Counted from the first letter of the stretch, positions 54,273-62,551 are shown. The stretch is DNA of 64,000 bases from Planotetraspora thailandica (GCF_016863335.1 NZ_BOOR01000023.1:27374-91373), one strand, 5' to 3'. Made by a program: numbers and translations. The notes: generated by a model not told the origin, from the letters alone.

Positions 54273-54512
54273 CTACCGCGCGCGTCCCGTCGCCCGCTTG
54301 TGGCCGGCGTCCAGCACCACGATGACGCCTAAGGCGATGATCATCGCCCCCACTGCCCCGACGTAGCACCAGGGTGCGGACAGGTAGTTCGCCGCGGTCA
54401 GCACCGTGGGCTCCTTGTCGGTGAACAGCCGGAAGATGATCGCCAAGGGCCCCTCCCAGACCCCCGCCGCGAGCGCCAGAAGCATGCCCAGCCGGTACCA
54501 GGCCTCACCCAT
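54273..54512 (-). CDS. Small two-helix membrane protein
   Basis: 79 residues from ATG 54512 (GGGGAG upstream). Two hydrophobic segments (YRLGMLLALAAGVWEGPLAIIFRLF and YVGAVGAMIIALGVIVVLDAG) suggest a small integral membrane protein with both termini on one side. No family recognised. Divergent from the zinc-ribbon TetR gene across 124 bp, so it could be a target of that regulator. Confidence 0.7.
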   Translation of the reverse strand: MGEAWYRLGMLLALAAGVWEGPLAIIFRLFTDKEPTVLTAANYLSAPWCYVGAVGAMIIALGVIVVLDAGHKRATGRAR

Positions 54513-54636
54513 CGCCGGACTCCCCTCATCGCAATGGCCGACGTTACAAACGTATCCATCGTCGATTGCATTAATAGGCGAGTGTGAGGACATTTCTTTG
54601 ATTACGTCACAGTTCTCATGGAAGTAAACTGCGAAT

Positions 54637-55377
54637 GTGCGTGACGAAAAGAGCCGGGCATGCCGGATCTGCGGCGCCCCGCTCTCCACACCTGTGCGGG
54701 GCCGGCCCCGGGCGTACTGCTCGCGCGGCTGCCAGGCCAAGGCGTACCGGCGGCGGAGGAACCCTCCCACGCCTTCGAGCGAGGCCCCGGCGGCGCCTTC
54801 ACCCAGGCACCGCCAGATAGCCGAGGCGGTCTGGCGCATCGCCGCCGAACGCGGGCTGGAGGCGGCGAGCATGCGGGAGGTCGCCGCCGAGGCCGGGGTG
54901 TCCCTGCGTGTGGTGCAGTACCACTTCACCAGCAAGCACCGGCTCCTCGTCGCCGCGCTCCAGCTCCTCAACGACGCCGAAGACCGTCACGCGAGGGCGC
55001 GGCTCCAGGCGCTGCCCGACCCCGCCGACCCCCGCGCCCTGCTACAGGCGATCATGCGCGAGTTCCTGCCGCTGGACGGCCGCAGGCGCATGGCCCTGCG
55101 GGTGTTCGCGGCCTATTACGCGCGCAGCCTGACCGACCCCACGCTCGCGTCGGTCTTCCTGTCCGCCTCACACCCTCTGGAACTGCTGGTCGCCGGCATC
55201 CTCAGGGAGGCTCAGCATGCCGGTGCGGCCGCGCCCGGGCTCGATCCCGACCACGAGGCCGACCTGCTCGTCTCCGGCATATCCGGGCTGGGCATGGACG
55301 TCCTCCACGGCAGGCGGACGGTGGCCGACGTCCAGCGTGTCCTCGACTATCACCTCGGCCGGATCTTCACTGTGTGA
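54637..55377 (+). CDS. TetR-family regulator with N-terminal zinc-ribbon-like module
   Basis: 246 residues from GTG 54637. The first 42 residues carry a CxxC...CxxxC arrangement (CRICGAPLSTPVRGRPRAYCSRGCQAKAYRRRR) that looks like a small zinc ribbon with a basic tail. The TetR HTH follows at about residues 58-105 (AVWRIAAERGLEAASMREVAAEAGVSLRVVQYHFTSKHRLL), then a C-terminal ligand/dimer domain. Likely a repressor of itself or the divergent small membrane gene. The stop adjoins the stop of the convergent CGNR gene. Confidence 0.88.
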   Translation: MRDEKSRACRICGAPLSTPVRGRPRAYCSRGCQAKAYRRRRNPPTPSSEAPAAPSPRHRQIAEAVWRIAAERGLEAASMREVAAEAGVSLRVVQYHFTSKHRLLVAALQLLNDAEDRHARARLQALPDPADPRALLQAIMREFLPLDGRRRMALRVFAAYYARSLTDPTLASVFLSASHPLELLVAGILREAQHAGAAAPGLDPDHEADLLVSGISGLGMDVLHGRRTVADVQRVLDYHLGRIFTV

Positions 55378-56031
55378 TCACCTCACCGTAGGCTCCGCTT
55401 TCGGACCGCTGTCGGCGCCGTCATCCGCCGGGGTCCCCGTCTTCTTACGGATCCGGGACGCGCGAAGGTTCGCCATGTTCCCGCAGGTGCGGACGTTGTG
55501 CCAGACGCCGCTGCCGTTGCGGGACGTGTCGTAGAAAGCGGACCGGCACCCGGGCTCGCGACACAGCTTGAGCTTGACCCACTCGCCGGTCCGCTGCGCG
55601 AGCAGAATCTCCGACCAGACGGCTGATTCCAGCCACACGCTGCCCGAGCCGAACGGAGCCATCACCACCCGCCCCTCGTCGTCGGTGACAAGGACCACCT
55701 GGGCGCGCCGCCTGACGCCTACCGGCGTGCCGGCCGGGGAGGAGGGCCGCTCATCGGCGGGAACCGCAAGCAGCTCCTCCACGGTCGCCCTGAGGTTCCG
55801 CAGCGCCTCCCAGTCTTCCTGGGAGAGCGACAGTTCCGGGGCGCCGAGTCCCCGGCTGACGGCCCATTCCCGGGCAGCCCCCTGTAGCCACTCCTCCGCC
55901 GACGTGCGCTTGCTGAGCAGATCCCCGCCGCCTCCACGTTCGACGGCATGCGTATTGAGCAACTCCTGCACCAACGCGAGCCCGGCCGGGGCGGTCCTGG
56001 CCCCAAATCTCTCAGTCGCCACCCATGACAT
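55378..56031 (-). CDS. CGNR zinc-finger protein
   Basis: 217-residue CGNR/ABATE-domain protein. The N-terminal ABATE region (GLALVQELLNTHAVERGG) is stress-regulator-like. The C-terminal zinc finger has LCREPGCRSAFYDTSRNGSGVWHNVRTCGNMANLRASRIRKK (about residues 155-195), with cysteines in the CxxxxC...C pattern. In this protein the signature reads CGNM rather than CGNR. Divergent from an SDR gene, so a regulatory link is likely. Confidence 0.9.
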   Translation of the reverse strand: MSWVATERFGARTAPAGLALVQELLNTHAVERGGGGDLLSKRTSAEEWLQGAAREWAVSRGLGAPELSLSQEDWEALRNLRATVEELLAVPADERPSSPAGTPVGVRRRAQVVLVTDDEGRVVMAPFGSGSVWLESAVWSEILLAQRTGEWVKLKLCREPGCRSAFYDTSRNGSGVWHNVRTCGNMANLRASRIRKKTGTPADDGADSGPKAEPTVR

Positions 56032-56078
56032 AGGTAAGAGTCTATTTGACTACGTCACCCAAGACGGGCACGCTCTAA

Positions 56079-56108
56079 GACAGAGGCTAAATGCCTTACG
56101 TCTCTGTC
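56079..56108. promoter_or_regulatory. Inverted repeat in CGNR/SDR divergent promoter
   Basis: GACAGAG-N16-CTCTGTC lies between the divergent CGNR and SDR genes, about 40 bp before the SDR start. It is a possible operator; no consensus recognised. Confidence 0.35.
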
Positions 56109-56146
56109 GCGCGCGATGGAGCGCTTCGTCATTCAAGGAGTGCGAA

Positions 56147-56851
56147 ATGACCACTGCCAGTGGAGCGATCGCCCTGGTCACGGGCGGGCAGCGAGGCCTG
56201 GGCAAGGAAATCGTGCAGGAGCTTCTCCGGGCCGGGGCCTCGAAGGTGTACGTCACCTCTCGCAGGCCTGTGGCCGAGGACGACCCGAGGATCGTCCCGC
56301 TCGAGTTCGAACTGGCGGACCCGCGTGCCGCCGCCGCGCTCGCGCAAGCCGCCGGTGACGTCACCGTCGTCGTCAACAACGCCGGCACCATGACCTTCGG
56401 GCCACTCCTCGGGGACGACGACGAGGAGGTAAGTCGCGTCTTCGAGCTCGTGGCGTTCGGTCCTCTGCGCATCGCGAAGGCGTTCGCTCCCGCGCTGGCG
56501 GCGAATGGGGGCGGCGCGTTGGTCAACGTCCATTCGCTGACGTCGTGGATCGCCGGATTCCCCGGCTCCGGCACCTACGGCTCCGCGAAGGCCGCCCTGA
56601 TCTCGATGACCAACAACCTCCGGGCGGAACTCGCCGCGCAGGGCACCCAGGTGCTCGGCGTTCAGCTGGGTCTGACCGACACCGACCTGGTCAGGCAGCT
56701 GGACGGGCCCAAGAACGATCCGCGCGCAGTGGCCGCGGACATCGTTTCATCCCTCGAGAAGGGAGAGTCCGAACTGCTCGCCGACGACTTCAGCCGTCAC
56801 TTCAAGGCCGCGCTCTCCGGCCCGGTCGAAGGATTGATCGTGTCCGGCTGA
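56147..56851 (+). CDS. SDR family oxidoreductase
   Basis: 234-residue short-chain dehydrogenase. ATG 56147 is preceded by AAGGAG. The cofactor motif is TGGQRGLGKEIV, then NNAGTMTFGPL, Ser in NVHSLTSW and catalytic YGSAK (about residues 144-148). The C terminus ends in DDFSRHFKAALSGPVEGL, as in SCO-type uncharacterised SDRs. It is probably controlled by the divergent CGNR protein. Substrate unknown. Confidence 0.91.
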   Translation: MTTASGAIALVTGGQRGLGKEIVQELLRAGASKVYVTSRRPVAEDDPRIVPLEFELADPRAAAALAQAAGDVTVVVNNAGTMTFGPLLGDDDEEVSRVFELVAFGPLRIAKAFAPALAANGGGALVNVHSLTSWIAGFPGSGTYGSAKAALISMTNNLRAELAAQGTQVLGVQLGLTDTDLVRQLDGPKNDPRAVAADIVSSLEKGESELLADDFSRHFKAALSGPVEGLIVSG

Positions 56852-57017
56852 GGCCGGCCGCCGGTGCGGGAGTCGGCCGACGCCCGCACCGGCCCGGGCA
56901 TCTCGGTGGCACGGCCGATCCGTGACATCATGCAAAAGCCCGCCAGGCCGCCGAACGCGCGAGCCGCCAGGCGCGCAGCAATGCTCGGCGATTGCATCGC
57001 TCTTGGGCCTTCGTCTG

Positions 57018-57061
57018 TGGAGCGGGTGAGGGGAACGAACCCGCGCTGTCAGCTTGGGAAG
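57018..57061 (-). pseudogene. Degenerate 3' half of a tRNA-Gly (CCC) gene, probable att scar
   Basis: On the minus strand CTTCCCAAGCT (anticodon loop CCC) is followed by GCGCGGGTTCG, a disrupted T-arm and CACCCGCTCCA ending in CCA. This matches the 3' half of actinobacterial tRNA-Gly(CCC), with changes that would break the T-arm. The 5' half and D-arm are absent. Such 3' halves are typical left-overs of tyrosine-recombinase integration. Confidence 0.7.
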
Positions 57062-57182
57062 TCTTTCAACAGCATCCGGGTGACCTGGGGTAACGGTGAC
57101 CTGCGCGCATGTCGGTCGAGTGACCGTGAGTCCCCGTGACTCCCCGCTGGTTGCCGACCGTACGGGCACGCAACGGGCACGC
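57046..57182 (+). repeat. Long direct repeat, copy 1 (integration-scar family)
   Basis: About 137 bp nearly matching 60212-60347. The shared blocks are CTGTCAGCTTGGGAAGTCT at the start, then the GTGACCGTGAGTCCCCGTGA region, then TACGGGCACGCAACGGGCAC at the end. The first block is anticodon-arm sequence of tRNA-Gly(CCC). The remainder lies where element DNA next to an att core would be. Confidence 0.8.
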
Positions 57183-57340
57183 GAGGCCCCTGGGCCAGGC
57201 CTGCACCACCTGCGGAGTGGCAGGCCAGGCGGCGGAGCTGCCCGGCGCGTCGCTCGTCTTCATGTAAACGATCAGATCACCCTCACACGGCGCGAAAGCG
57301 CGGGGTTAACCATGGTCAACCCGACAACGCCCCGCGCAGG

Positions 57341-57853
57341 TCAAGCGGGCCGGCCAGGTGCCCGTGTCGATCTTCCCAGTCGGGCCGCAGCGATAGATTC
57401 GCCCAATGTCCATAGGGACGCACCTAGCAGCACCAAGTCCTTGAGCAGAAATTGCCCCAAAGGCGACAGTGCTGGAAAACCTCCGGCGGTGGGATCGCCG
57501 ACGCCAGGAGTGGTGAACAGGAAACTCAATGTGGTGAGGAACAGCAAAGAAGCCAGGGCGCTGCCTACGGCGGAGTAATGCGGAAGCCATGGCCCGAGGG
57601 CGACCAGAAGAGCCGCGATGATCTCAACGGTACCCAGGAAATTGGACAATGCCCGTACGTTGAGGGCGTCGGTCATCCAGCTCATGAACGGACTGTGCGT
57701 AATGTACTGTTGAATACGCACAGCCTCCGAGTCGGTGTATTTCAGGGCGCCGATCCAAGCGACGACCACCACGAGCCCGTATCGGAGGATAAGGCTACTG
57801 GCGAGCAATACGTACCGTTCGATTATGGGACGATCTCCTGGTGAAGCAATCAT
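57341..57853 (-). CDS. DUF417/YkgB (RclC-like) membrane protein
   Basis: 170-residue inner-membrane protein with four helices. Family motifs are RYGLVVVVAWIGALKYTDSEAVRIQQYITHSPFMSWM, LSNFLGTVEIIAALLVALGPW, LTTLSFLFTTPGV and LSPLGQFLLKDLVLLGASLWTL. E. coli RclC, in this family, protects against reactive chlorine. AAGGAGTG precedes the ATG. It is isolated in a decayed region between two integration-scar repeats and may be cargo of a lost element. Confidence 0.88.
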   Translation of the reverse strand: MIASPGDRPIIERYVLLASSLILRYGLVVVVAWIGALKYTDSEAVRIQQYITHSPFMSWMTDALNVRALSNFLGTVEIIAALLVALGPWLPHYSAVGSALASLLFLTTLSFLFTTPGVGDPTAGGFPALSPLGQFLLKDLVLLGASLWTLGESIAAARLGRSTRAPGRPA

Positions 57854-58423
57854 CGACTAGTCACTCCTTCTCAAATGAATTTCGACCGCACTCTACATCG
57901 AGTAACGGTCGTTCGGCATTTCGATCAGGGTGCGGCGTGTAACAGAAATGGTCGTGCTTCTCCCATCGAAGTCCGGCTCCTTGCACGAGAGGACGAGTCG
58001 GCCTGTAGGCCGGGTTCTGCTCGCAGCGTTTCTCTGACCTGCGGCTAACCTCCGGAACTGGCCCTGAGCTGGGATTTCATGTTCCAGCAGTTGCCAACGG
58101 TTTTGGGCATCCCTCGCGCTCCGGCGGAACAGAAACGGAACAGAGCCGCAGGGGTCGGATCACCCGTATACCGGGCGGGCGACTGTTCGCTCTCAGCGTC
58201 CTGGTGCCCCGAACGGGAAGCGCGCGCCCTTGCTCTACAGCAACCTTTCGAGACTCGCCGACTTGAGCCTCCGGAATACGAGCGATGTAACAATCGGCCT
58301 CTGTCCCTGGCCTTGATACTCAGTGGCGAGCAGGATTCGCTCATAGGACCGATCCGTCCGCTTACTGCTGGGGAGACAGAATGCGCCTCCACCTTCGACG
58401 CCCACCTTCGCCGGAGGTACGCG
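57854..58423. other. Non-coding gap holding the rnpB fragment
   Basis: About 570 bp between the DUF417 gene and the next membrane-protein gene. Apart from the rnpB 3' fragment I see no gene. The open frame on the plus strand lacks actinomycete codon bias until the Shine-Dalgarno at 58412. Confidence 0.5.
57992..58028 (-). pseudogene. rnpB (RNase P RNA) 3'-end fragment
   Basis: On the minus strand the sequence AGAACCCGGCCTACAGGCCG, continuing into ACTCGTC, matches the invariant 3' end of type A RNase P RNA, with one difference in about 27 bases. The 5' core (GAGGAAAGTCC) is not found in the 400 bp where it should lie. This is therefore a fragment, not a functional gene. Confidence 0.7.
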
Positions 58424-59116
58424 GTGATCCCTGACGCCAGCCCACCGCGCTGGCCGGCCTGGTCACTGCTCGCCGGCGTCGGCGCCGCCGCCGCGCTGGC
58501 CGTGTTCTCGCTGGTGCGTTACCCGGCCAACCTGCACGATCCCGTCGCGCCGGCCTCACTCATCGCCCTGGGCGCGATGATCGCCCTCTACCTCGGGTTC
58601 GCCGGTTGGGCGCTGCGCCGCCCGCGCACCGGCCGCGCGCTCGGCACCCTGGTGGGGCTGGCCGCCGCCGCGGCCTGGTCGGTCGAGATCTGGGCCGGCG
58701 GTCCGGCCAAACTTGACCGACCGGTGGAGCAGGCCGTCGGCGGCACCTTCGCCCTCCTCGCAGTCGCGGTCACCGTTGCCGCGGGGGTACTGGCCGGGGT
58801 GCGCATCCACGACCCGGGCGCGGCGCTGCGGGCCGGGCTGTTCACCGGCCTGTCCAGCGGTGTCGCGGTCTTCTGTTTCGCCGTCGTGATGACGCTGACC
58901 AACCTTGACGTGCTCGGTACCCGCGACGATTACCGGCGCCAGTTCGCCACCGGCGGCAGCCATGCGGCGGATATGGCCACGTTCCTGGTGGGAGACATCC
59001 TGGCCGCGGGCGTCGCGCACCTGGTGATCAATCTGGTACTCGGGCTGATCGGCGGGGGTCTGGGCGCGTTGGCGGCCTCATGGGTGAGCCGGCCCGGCAC
59101 CGCCGCGACCAGATGA
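58424..59116 (+). CDS. Six-helix membrane protein of unknown function
   Basis: 230 residues from GTG 58424, with GGAGG seven bases upstream. Six hydrophobic segments are evident (for example WSLLAGVGAAAALAVFSLV, ASLIALGAMIALYLGFAGWAL, ALGTLVGLAAAAAWSVEIW, FALLAVAVTVAAGVLAGV, LFTGLSSGVAVFCFAVVMTLT, LAAGVAHLVINLVLGLIGGGL). No family recognised. Normal high-GC codon usage indicates a genuine gene within the otherwise decayed stretch. Confidence 0.7.
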   Translation: MIPDASPPRWPAWSLLAGVGAAAALAVFSLVRYPANLHDPVAPASLIALGAMIALYLGFAGWALRRPRTGRALGTLVGLAAAAAWSVEIWAGGPAKLDRPVEQAVGGTFALLAVAVTVAAGVLAGVRIHDPGAALRAGLFTGLSSGVAVFCFAVVMTLTNLDVLGTRDDYRRQFATGGSHAADMATFLVGDILAAGVAHLVINLVLGLIGGGLGALAASWVSRPGTAATR

Positions 59117-59689
59117 CGGGCCTAAGGGTGTGGATCCTGATGGTCTCGGACGGTCATGCGTGGGCGCACGTCCAATCGCGTCCCGCCTGTCCACCCCGTT
59201 TGCCCGGATTTCCCCGCGAGACGCCGACCGTATGGGCATGCAAGCTCCCGCGATAGGACTCGAATCAGACTCTCCCCGTATCGATCAGTTCACGCTGATC
59301 CGGATGCGAGATCAGGCCAGCCAGCCAACTGAGTCCAGCCCCGTTCATGCTGGTTCACCGCGTGTGGCTCCCCTTCGGGCTCTCAGCCAATCACGCCTTT
59401 GCAACCTTGATATCGGAGCGGCAGCGGGCCGGCGACCGTACGGCACGGCACGGGCACGTCCTAGCTTGCGTTGGCTGTGACAGGCCTGGGACTGTACGTT
59501 GCGGCAGGTATCGCAAGCATGCAGGGGTCCGGCCCGATGAAGACGTCTCAGAAGGTCCTCTCCGTCGCGATCACCGGCGGGGTTATCACGTTGGTAGCCA
59601 TATTTGCCCACGATGCCCTAACGCGGGCGAAATGCGGGGATGGCATCGGGCAGGCGATTGTCGATACCTGGACGTCAGGTAAGCCGGTC
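59117..59689. other. Decayed non-coding stretch
   Basis: About 570 bp with low coding quality. Degenerate echoes of the scar repeat (CGACCGTATGGGCATGCAAG near 59227; CGACCGTACGGCACGGCACG near 59432) suggest further remnants of the same integration events. A plus-strand frame from 59537 (MKTSQKVLSVAITGGVITLV, one membrane segment) might be a small gene, but it runs antisense into the pseudogene at 59690-60074. I do not call it. Confidence 0.4.
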
Positions 59690-60074
59690 TTATCCTCTGT
59701 CGTGATCGAGCCGAAACTCGCGTACCACTTCGATGACGCCGACGATGTGTGCGTTGAACTCGTCCAAGTCCTCAGCAGGCACCCACAGTTCGAGAATCGT
59801 CTTACCGCCTACCCGCTGGATTGGGTAGCGCGCCAGGAAGTCGCTGCGCCACCTGGAAGTCGCTGCGCACCTGGAAGCGGGTCACATAGCCAACCCCGGA
59901 ACGGGGGGCATTCCAGTCGCGAGCGATCTGTATGGCGTAGTCCTCGTTGAGCACCGGATAGAAGATCGGTTGCTCGGGTAACCGGGGCGGCCATGCCCGC
60001 CATTCGGACTGCCGCACCAGTTCCAACTCCTCCGGCCCGGTCGGCCGCCACAAGGTCGTCAACTGGTCCGACAT
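59690..60074 (-). pseudogene. Frameshifted hypothetical protein gene (19-bp tandem duplication)
   Basis: From ATG 60074 (GGAGAG upstream) the frame reads MSDQLTTLWRPTGPEELELV, FPILN-type PIFYPVLNEDYAIQIARDWN and GYVTRFQVRSDF, then shifts. Removing one 19-bp copy (59836-59854, an imperfect duplicate of 59855-59872) restores FLARYPIQRVGGKTILELW through AEDLDEFNAHIVGVIEVV to TAA at 59690-59692, giving 121 codons. This matches a conserved actinobacterial hypothetical family (about 120 residues; sometimes annotated ADP-ribosylation/crystallin J1). Disrupted as read, the product would be 90 residues with a foreign tail. Confidence 0.85.
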
Positions 60075-60211
60075 GATCTCTCCTCTCACGAACACCGCCC
60101 TCAACTTAACTGGCCAGACCCACGTAGAGCACCTGAAAATGGTGGAGATGGTTAGCCGATACGTCTCTCTCAACCCATCGGAAGGCGGAAGGACAGCGCC
60201 TGGCGGAGATT

Positions 60212-60347
60212 CTGTCAGCTTGGGAAGTCTCTCAAGATCATGCCGCGACACCTGGAAACGGTGACCCGGGCCTATATGGGTGGGGTGACCGTGAGTCCCC
60301 GTGACTCTCCGTCGGTTGCCGACTGTACGGGCACGCAACGGGCACGC
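60212..60347 (+). repeat. Long direct repeat, copy 2 (integration-scar family)
   Basis: Direct copy of 57046-57182 with scattered substitutions, starting with the same tRNA-Gly anticodon-arm block and ending with TACGGGCACGCAACGGGCAC. Here the T-arm and acceptor end are missing. The two copies bracket about 3.1 kb. Confidence 0.8.
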
Positions 60348-60363
60348 CGGCGTGTTTCTCTAC

Positions 60364-60804
60364 TCAGATAGGAAATTCGCCAATGTTTGTCCTCGCCAGC
60401 CCGCTATCCGACCCTTCGGGGCCGGTACTAGCAAGGTTCCCAGATGAGCGCAGCCAGATTTCTCCGTAGATCTCTTCATTCCCGAGTTCTGTGTTCACGG
60501 CCCCCGGCGAAAGGGCAAATTTGACCGCTCGGTCGACGACTCTCATGCCCTGGTGCCCGGGGCGAGTATCGGCTCGGTTGGGAAGCAGGTTGGGTCTGAA
60601 CGTGTTCCCCGCGGGAAAGGACGCCGCGATCTCGTCATCTGGGCTGAGAATGTCTTCCTCTCGAAGTCTTACGAACTCGCGGAAGGTGTCACTCATCTCT
60701 GCCGGATCGAACGATGCCGAGTACGTGACCGTGAAGTGGTACCTGCTGTCGTGGGGGAGGGTACCGGGGACGTCATCTATTCGCGGATTAAATATCTCCA
60801 CCAC
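60364..60804 (-). CDS. Hypothetical protein
   Basis: 146 residues from GTG 60804 (AAGGAG nine bases upstream), beginning VEIFNPRIDDVPGTLPHDSRYHFTVTYSASFDPAEMSDTFREFVRLREED. No signal peptide, membrane segment or catalytic motif. The predicted beta-rich N terminus is followed by an acidic helix. GC content and codon use are lower than in the core genes around it, suggesting acquisition. It does not resemble any family I can name. Confidence 0.6.
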   Translation of the reverse strand: MVEIFNPRIDDVPGTLPHDSRYHFTVTYSASFDPAEMSDTFREFVRLREEDILSPDDEIAASFPAGNTFRPNLLPNRADTRPGHQGMRVVDRAVKFALSPGAVNTELGNEEIYGEIWLRSSGNLASTGPEGSDSGLARTNIGEFPI

Positions 60805-61524
60805 GTGGATCGTCTCCTTTTCCTCGCAAGCTCGGGGTTATTGCCCAGTCATAATCACAATTCCGCTCCAGCTGGCAACGACCTGTCGTGCCGGACACAC
60901 ACTGTCCAAATATCTCACTTGCTGTATAACCCGCCCAAATCCGGCATAACGCCAAAATGACACCAAATAACCCGGCCTACAAGCCGGGGGCGTGCACATC
61001 GATCCGTTCCGTGCGGAAGGCGGCCAGCCTGCGGGAATACTGCAGGCCCCCTGTCCACCCCGATGCTGCCATCGGACCCGACCGCGGAGCGGCAGCGGGC
61101 CAGCGACGGAGGAGGCGGTCTGCTGGGCTGGCCTGGGTCGATGGCCGGCGGGGTGGCCACCCCCACCCCAGCCACCCCACAAGCCGAACATACATTCGAA
61201 TGCCACCCGGAGCCCGAGGGCCCCGCCGGAGGCACGACCACGCGCGGCCAGCTCCGGGCGGGCACTTCCAACTCAGCCCGAAGCCCTGTGATCAGAGATG
61301 TACTGCCGCCTGGCGGCCCTTCACCTTGTCCGCGCCAGCCGTCCGGCGCTCTTTGCGCACTGTCCGCCGGGAGCGCCAGCGGGAAGCGGCGGCGTGCGCC
61401 GTGACGGCGGCGCGTGCGGCCCGGTAAGGGCCCACTTGGCCTTGTGCCCCATCCCCCGGGGGCGCGCCGGAGGGCGGTGGCTTGAGGTGAGGACCGGCAC
61501 CCCGCAGGCGGTAGTTTGACCCGC
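60805..61524. other. Non-coding region upstream of rnz
   Basis: About 720 bp. It contains a small hairpin CCCGGC-CTACAA-GCCGGG near 60969 and otherwise only frames without codon bias or homology. It presumably includes the rnz promoter and the promoter of the minus-strand hypothetical gene. Confidence 0.5.
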
Positions 61525-62496
61525 ATGACCCGCGAGCTTGTGGTCCTCGGCACGGCGAGCGCCGTGCCCACGCGACACCGGAACCACAACGGCTACCTGC
61601 TCCTCTGGGACGGGCAGGGCTTCCTCTTCGACCCCGGCGAGGGAACCCAGCGCCAGATGACGATGGCCGGCATGAGCGCGCACGACGTGACCTGGATCTG
61701 CGTCACGCACTTCCACGGCGACCACTGCCTCGGCGTGCCCGGCGTCGTGCAGCGCATCGCCCGGGACAAGGTGGCCCATGCCGTACAGGCCGCTTATCCG
61801 GCGAGCGGCGAGGAGTTCTGGGAGCGGCTGCGCCACGCCACCGCGTTCGCCGACACCTCGGTGATCATCCCGCGGCCCGCGTCGGGCGAGGTCGTCCGGT
61901 GGCCCGCCGGTCCCGTGACCCTGACCGCCCGTCCGCTCTCCCATCCCGTCGAGTCGTACGGCTACCGCCTCGACGAGCCCGACGGGCGCCGGATGCTTCC
62001 CGAGGAACTGGCACGGCGGGGCGTGCACGGCCCGATGATCGGCGAGCTGCAGCGACAGGGCTCGGTCACCCTCGCCGACGGCACCGCCGTACGGCTGGAA
62101 GAGTGCAGCGTGCCGCGGCCCGGGCAGAGCGCGGCGTTCGTCATGGACACGCGCCTGTGCGACGGCGTCTTCGCGCTGGCCGAAGGAGTCGACCTCCTCG
62201 TGATCGAGTCGACGTTCCTGTCGGATGAGGCCGCCCTCGCTCAGGAGTACGGCCACCTCACCGCGGCCCAGGCGGGCCAGGTCGCGCGGGACTGCGGTGT
62301 GCGCCGCCTCGTTCTGACGCATTTCTCCGAGCGCTACTCCTTCGCCGACGAGCCGCGGTTCGTCGAGGAGGCGGCCAAGGCGTTCGACAGCGAGATCGTC
62401 GCCGCCCGCGACCTCATCCGGGTGCCGGTCCCCCGGCGTTCAACTCTGTCCGATACAGAGATCGCAAAACCGGGGAACGCTGCTTCGACCTGCTGA
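61525..62496 (+). CDS. rnz: Ribonuclease Z, C terminus extended by IS remnant
   Basis: tRNA 3'-processing endonuclease of the metallo-beta-lactamase fold. 323 residues from ATG 61525. Metal ligands HFHGDHCLG (about residues 62-70), then [48 protein letters not shown] and LTHFSERY are in place. The natural end is probably near [10 protein letters not shown]. The last 18 or so residues (from [10 protein letters not shown]) are read out of frame through transposase-derived sequence, so the C terminus looks foreign. Activity should be unaffected. Confidence 0.9.
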   Translation: MTRELVVLGTASAVPTRHRNHNGYLLLWDGQGFLFDPGEGTQRQMTMAGMSAHDVTWICVTHFHGDHCLGVPGVVQRIARDKVAHAVQAAYPASGEEFWERLRHATAFADTSVIIPRPASGEVVRWPAGPVTLTARPLSHPVESYGYRLDEPDGRRMLPEELARRGVHGPMIGELQRQGSVTLADGTAVRLEECSVPRPGQSAAFVMDTRLCDGVFALAEGVDLLVIESTFLSDEAALAQEYGHLTAAQAGQVARDCGVRRLVLTHFSERYSFADEPRFVEEAAKAFDSEIVAARDLIRVPVPRRSTLSDTEIAKPGNAASTC

Positions 62497-62537
62497 AACA
62501 GTGCCGCGCCATCGCGACCCGCTATGACAAGCAGCGC
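62451..62537 (+). pseudogene. IS5-like transposase C-terminal remnant
   Basis: In the frame beginning CGA at 62451 the translation is [20 protein letters not shown], then IATRYDKQ. It closely resembles the conserved (Y)RDRNxVERCFNxLKQxRAIATRYDK segment of IS5-family DDE transposases, which includes the catalytic Glu. About 29 codons remain, with no inverted repeat evident. The remnant lies between the rnz body and the end of the IclR gene. Confidence 0.8.
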
Positions 62538-62551
62538 GGAGTCGGCCGCCG

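Noticed and set aside
57992..58390. Complete rnpB gene on the minus strand
   Set aside because: Only the 3' end matches. The conserved GAGGAAAGTCC and the helix P4 region are absent in the expected 400 bp.
59537..59950. Small membrane-protein gene on the plus strand
   Set aside because: The first 50 codons could encode one helix, but the rest is antisense to the frameshifted gene and codon usage is poor; evidence is insufficient.
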